This document shows positions 60,653 to 64,000 of a DNA stretch of 64,000 nucleotides, in pieces. Location: NCBI RefSeq assembly GCF_001894925.1, contig NZ_BCXD01000006.1:231822-295821 (forward strand). The letters are read 5' to 3'. The number at the start of each line of letters is the position of its first letter. Positions within the stretch are counted from its first letter, which is position 1. The notes beneath the pieces are model-generated. The model was not told the origin of the DNA. It was given only the letters and a program-made list of their open reading frames with translations, and made no database searches. The translations under genes were made by a program, and so were the position numbers. This stretch comes from Rhodococcus rhodnii NBRC 100604 (lineage in GTDB: Bacteria > Actinomycetota > Actinomycetes > Mycobacteriales > Mycobacteriaceae).

Positions 60653-62952
60653 CCGATACGGCCGTCGTCGCCGAGGGACTGCGCCGGGCCGATGCCGCCG
60701 CATGGCGGGCAGTGGGCCTCGTCCTGTTCACGACAGCACTTCTCTGCTCCACGTCGGGCTCCGTGCTCGGACTGCTCGCGACGGCCGATACGGCCGACGG
60801 CGGCGTCTTCCGGCCGGACACAGCGGCGTTGGTCGCCGACCCCGCGTCGGTGTGTGCGGCAGCCGATGTCGAGTCGCGGCTCGACACAGTCGATCCCGGG
60901 GCGTCCACGATGCGGGTCGTCCCGCGCCGCGCGGATGTCGACGGAGTGCCGACCGTGCTGGTGGGCGATTCGCTCGTGAGGGTCGTCGCCGCCGACATCC
61001 GGCCCGCGGCAACGCAACCGGGTCGTGTCGAGGGCTTGTCGTATGCGGGCGAGACGAACGTGACACGACGCGAACGACTCTCGGCGGTGCAGGTCGACGA
61101 CGCCGTGCTCGGGCGGTTGGCCGGCAGCGATCGCGTGGGCGCGATCATCGTGTCCGGGGCACCGGCGGATGCCGTCGCCGACGTCGCGGCGAAGTGCGGC
61201 TGGACCGTGGAGTCGCCGTCCTCTGTGGCCGCGGATCTCGGAATCGTGCCGGCATCGGATGTTTCGGGTGCGATGGCGGCACTGTCGACGATGGTCGGAT
61301 TCGTGGTCCTGCTCGCCGTCGTCGTCCTGTCCTCGTCCACCGCTCTCGCGACCGTGCACATGCTCCCGACGCTGGCGGTCGTCCGCGCCGTGGGAGCCGG
61401 CAGAATGCAGCTGGTCTTCCTGCACCTTCGGACGCTCCTCGGCGCCGCGGCAGTCCCGACAGCCGTCGGTGCAGTGTGTGGTGTTCCGGCGAGTGCGCTG
61501 CTGCTGATGTTCCTGCGGCACAACGGCGCCGTGCCCGAGTCGGTGGCGTGGGAACCGAGCGTCGGAGTACTCGGTGGAGCGCTGCTGTCCGGGATCGCCG
61601 TCGTCGTCGTTGCTGTCGTGGGCGCCGGCGTCTCGCTGCGCCGGGTGTGGAGGTGCGCGCCGTCCGATGTGTTGCGGCCACCACGGGCCGGACGTTCGTC
61701 GCGGACTCTCGCGAGGTTCCTCGGCGGTGTCTCGGTGCTGGCGATCGGGTCGACGATGATCGTGCCGATCGCGATGTCCGACCGTGTCGGCGGTGCCACG
61801 ATCGGGTTCTCCATGGTCGTCCTGCTCGCGCCCGCTGCGGCACTCCTGGCCCCGTGGCTCGTCCTGCCCCTCGTTTCGGTGGCCGGGCGGGTGTGGTCGG
61901 CGGTGGACCGGCGGGTGGGCGGAGTGGTAGCGGCCGATCTGCGCTTCTACGACCGATTCGTCGTGGCGACAGGGACGCCGGTGCTCGTCGCCGTCGCGCT
62001 CGTGTCCACCCTGTTCGGGCTCCAGCCGACGCTCGCCGCTGCCTACGCGGATCAGGCTCACGACAGCACGCCGGGAGCAGTCGTCGTGCGCGGCACGGCA
62101 GTCGAGGTCGAGGAGGCATTCCTCCGTGACGAGATCGACGGTGAGCGCACTCCTGGCGGCTCCACGTGGGCAGTCGTGGGTGTTCCCGGATCGATGCTCG
62201 ACCGGGGAGAACTCGACCCCGGTGCGACGTCCGGGGCCGTGACGGGCCTCGGTGCAGACGAATTCGCCGCCTCCGAATCCCTTGCGGGGAAGCAGCACTG
62301 GAAGCTCGGAGGTACGTACTCGGTGCCGATGCCGGACGGCTCCGAGAAATCGCTCACGTTGCGGTTCACCTACGGGCGCGATCTGGTGTTCGGCCAGATC
62401 CTGGTGGACGGCAGCACTCTCGCTGCTGTGGCAACTGCGCCGTACCCGGTGGCGCGGCTCCAGTCGGGGACGGCCGACTCCGTCGGCACCCTCGGCATGC
62501 AGGGCGAGGTCACCATCGCTTCGACGGAAGCGTTGGTGATCGCCGTCCTCGTCGTCTATTGCGCTGCTGCACTGTCGGGGTCGGTCGTACTCGGTGTGTA
62601 CGGACGCAAACACCACTTCGTAGCACTGCGGAGGCAAGGAACCACGGCCGGACAACGCGCGCGACTGCTGATCGCCGAGACGACCGTCGCCGTCGGTGCC
62701 GCAGTCACGATCGGCCTGGTGGTCGGAATGGTGACCCTGCTACCGACCGGAATGCTCGGAGCAGGCCTCGGATCGGTGCGGATCGGGGCGTGGACGTGGG
62801 GAGTGGGAGTCGGCGCGGTGATCGTCGCCGCGGTCGGAGCGGTGGCCGGACTTCGGGCGATCGGCGACATCGAGTCCGGCATGCCCGACCGTTCGGCAAG
62901 CACCCGGCCGGTCACAGCACGACACGGCGAAGCAGACCGAGTCGGCTCCTGA
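60649..62952 (+). CDS. FtsX-like ABC permease
   Basis: This 767-residue permease has an N-terminal helix (VGLVLFTTALLCSTSGSVLG), an extracellular domain (about 45-200), a three-helix block (about 210-350), a second long external region and a final three-helix block ending near 745. This is two FtsX/MacB-type units in one chain. The C-terminus is polar (STRPVTARHGEADRVGS). With the ATPase it probably exports lipids, peptides or antibiotics, or drives envelope remodelling. Its last 41 bases overlap the convergent ATPase gene. Confidence 0.88.
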   Translation: MTDTAVVAEGLRRADAAAWRAVGLVLFTTALLCSTSGSVLGLLATADTADGGVFRPDTAALVADPASVCAAADVESRLDTVDPGASTMRVVPRRADVDGVPTVLVGDSLVRVVAADIRPAATQPGRVEGLSYAGETNVTRRERLSAVQVDDAVLGRLAGSDRVGAIIVSGAPADAVADVAAKCGWTVESPSSVAADLGIVPASDVSGAMAALSTMVGFVVLLAVVVLSSSTALATVHMLPTLAVVRAVGAGRMQLVFLHLRTLLGAAAVPTAVGAVCGVPASALLLMFLRHNGAVPESVAWEPSVGVLGGALLSGIAVVVVAVVGAGVSLRRVWRCAPSDVLRPPRAGRSSRTLARFLGGVSVLAIGSTMIVPIAMSDRVGGATIGFSMVVLLAPAAALLAPWLVLPLVSVAGRVWSAVDRRVGGVVAADLRFYDRFVVATGTPVLVAVALVSTLFGLQPTLAAAYADQAHDSTPGAVVVRGTAVEVEEAFLRDEIDGERTPGGSTWAVVGVPGSMLDRGELDPGATSGAVTGLGADEFAASESLAGKQHWKLGGTYSVPMPDGSEKSLTLRFTYGRDLVFGQILVDGSTLAAVATAPYPVARLQSGTADSVGTLGMQGEVTIASTEALVIAVLVVYCAAALSGSVVLGVYGRKHHFVALRRQGTTAGQRARLLIAETTVAVGAAVTIGLVVGMVTLLPTGMLGAGLGSVRIGAWTWGVGVGAVIVAAVGAVAGLRAIGDIESGMPDRSASTRPVTARHGEADRVGS

Positions 62953-63934
62953 TCCGGTCCGTGTCGGCGAGAAGCCGCGCGTCGTCGTAGAGCATGTCCA
63001 ACGGCACCGACGCGAGAAAGTCCGTCACGATGTCACGGTCGTGGAGGACGTCGACGAGGTTCGCGAACCGCTGCATCGGTTCGCGACCCACGGTGTTCAG
63101 CGGCGGGATGCCGGCGATCACCCAGTGCGGAAAGTCCTGTGCCAGAACGCGATAGTCGGAAGGTGCCGTCGCCTCCTCGCACAGCGCGGCGAAGTCGATC
63201 CACAGTTCGCCGCCGGCGGCGCGCCGGGCACGGATCGGACGTCCCGCCGGTGTGAGGGTGCGCTCCTCCTCGGCCGCGGGTGTCCGGAGAGCGTGCGGTG
63301 CCGCCGACGCGGACACGACCCACCTTCCGGCAGCGAACCCCGCCTCGTCACTCGACTTCGTGTGTCCTCGCCCCGAACGGTAGTCGACCGGCCCGTCGAC
63401 GGCCGTCACGGCGAACGCGTCCGCAATCAGGTCGATCGTCGGCAGGAAATCGTCGTGGAACAGGGGATTCGGCAGCAAGGCGTGTGGCGCGTAGTTCGAC
63501 GTCACGATCACCCGGACCCCGCGGTCGAGCAGGACCGGAAGCCAGCGTGCGATGAAGATGCCGTCCGCGGGGTCGTGCACGTGGAACTCGTCGAAACACA
63601 CGACGTCTGCGTCGCCGACGAGGTCGTCGAGCGCCGCAGGGAGATCGTTGCCGTGCCTGCGAATGGCGAGGTGCAGGTCGCGGAAGAACTCGTGGAAGTG
63701 GACGCGGAGTTTCCGGTGGGTCGGCGCCGCGTCGAAGTACGTCGCGAGCAGCCAACTCTTCCCTCTGCCGGGCGGACCCCAGAGATAGACGTTCGAGTCG
63801 GAGGCGAGCGCGTCCACCGCGCCGACCTGGGCATCGTCGAGGGGGAATCCGGCCCTTTCGGCGGCATCCGCGAAGACGGAAACACTCACGGAAGCAGAGC
63901 GACGCGAGCGCCGCGGCGGGCGAGTCCAGCGCAT
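62912..63934 (-). CDS. zapE: ZapE/AFG1-family ATPase
   Basis: This 340-residue P-loop ATPase has Walker A GPPGRGKS at 53-60, Walker B VVCFDEF at 111-117 with EFHVHDPADG, the FHEFFRDLH segment and TSNYAPHALL (sensor 1). This is the AFG1/ZapE pattern. Bacterial ZapE assists cell division under stress, and mitochondrial AFG1 helps degrade unassembled proteins. The start at the ATG at 63934 includes an Arg-rich leader; a later start is possible. It ends inside the convergent permease gene. The remaining 66 bases of the window show no gene. Confidence 0.92.
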   Translation of the reverse strand: MRWTRPPRRSRRSASVSVSVFADAAERAGFPLDDAQVGAVDALASDSNVYLWGPPGRGKSWLLATYFDAAPTHRKLRVHFHEFFRDLHLAIRRHGNDLPAALDDLVGDADVVCFDEFHVHDPADGIFIARWLPVLLDRGVRVIVTSNYAPHALLPNPLFHDDFLPTIDLIADAFAVTAVDGPVDYRSGRGHTKSSDEAGFAAGRWVVSASAAPHALRTPAAEEERTLTPAGRPIRARRAAGGELWIDFAALCEEATAPSDYRVLAQDFPHWVIAGIPPLNTVGREPMQRFANLVDVLHDRDIVTDFLASVPLDMLYDDARLLADTDRIRSRLGLLRRVVL

Positions 63935-64000
63935 GGCGTGACGCTAGCAATCTGCTCGTATACGACGGGACGACCTCGGCTGTGGGAACGCTCACGAAGT

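Noticed and set aside
60409..62655. 748-codon minus-strand frame opposite the FtsX-like permease
   Set aside because: It has no hydrophobic or catalytic pattern, while the permease on the plus strand has clear membrane helices and a coupled ATPase.

Overview
The window is GC-rich DNA with mycolata hallmarks: an EspG/WXG-type ESX-associated locus with a DUF3558 lipoprotein, an IdeR/DtxR-type iron box, a LexA box upstream of a 13E12/DUF222 gene, many GTG starts, ATGA/GTGA stop-start overlaps and probable leaderless promoters. The best fit is a soil-type member of Mycobacteriales, most likely Rhodococcus or a close Nocardiaceae relative. Genus is inferred from gene content only. It looks chromosomal: no transposase, integrase, plasmid or phage gene was seen. 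Coding density is very high, and no gene-free stretch exceeds about 270 bp.

Layout. 0-5 kb: a DUF222/HNH gene under a LexA-type promoter, a divergent frameshifted AlkZ-like winged-helix gene, a CGNR zinc-finger regulator, an AAA ATPase followed by a 21-bp-stem hairpin, and a GlsB-type membrane protein. 5-11 kb: a small multidrug resistance (SMR) guanidinium exporter behind a guanidine-III riboswitch, gluconate permease and kinase, two alpha/beta hydrolases, the initiator tRNA, and a DUF309/LON-domain pair. 10.7-13.9 kb: an ESX-accessory cluster (WXG-like, DUF3558 lipoprotein, PPE-like protein with an in-frame TGA, EspG) without ESX core genes.

14-27.5 kb is lipid and acyl-CoA catabolism: three modules, each with a TetR regulator, a palindromic operator, an acyl-CoA dehydrogenase (ACAD) and SDR or kinase partners. 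One pairs an ACAD10/11-type dehydrogenase with an APH-type kinase, as in 4-hydroxyacyl-CoA (LvaA/LvaC-like) catabolism. An ECF-type sigma factor and a YhgE/Pip membrane protein lie among them. 27.6-34.1 kb is a metal-acquisition island: an aryl carrier protein and isochorismate synthase diverge from an iron box, then comes a Zur-type zinc system aztA | aztB-aztD-aztC-aztD2 with three Zur-like boxes and a symmetrical divergent promoter.

34.1-39.5 kb is a MarR gene plus a tightly coupled homogentisate operon (hmgA, an uncharacterised conserved gene, fahA, scoA, scoB) that would turn homogentisate into fumarate and acetoacetyl-CoA. 39.5-59.8 kb is again acyl-CoA catabolism: three dehydrogenases, two thiolases, two SDRs, two acyl-CoA ligases, an MFS transporter, an aldehyde dehydrogenase with its TetR gene and operator, two tandem LysR genes, a crotonase, an MBL hydrolase and a class III CoA-transferase. 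A 69-bp palindromic repeat occurs twice, each time at the 3' end of an acyl-CoA dehydrogenase. 59.9-64 kb holds an ABC ATPase/FtsX-like permease pair and a ZapE/AFG1-type ATPase.

The items most worth following up are the unassigned gene in the homogentisate operon, the duplicated AztD chaperone with its shared promoter, the ACAD-plus-kinase module, the interrupted ESX substrate gene, and the 69-bp and 78-bp palindromic elements. All functional assignments come from reading the sequence; no database search was run.
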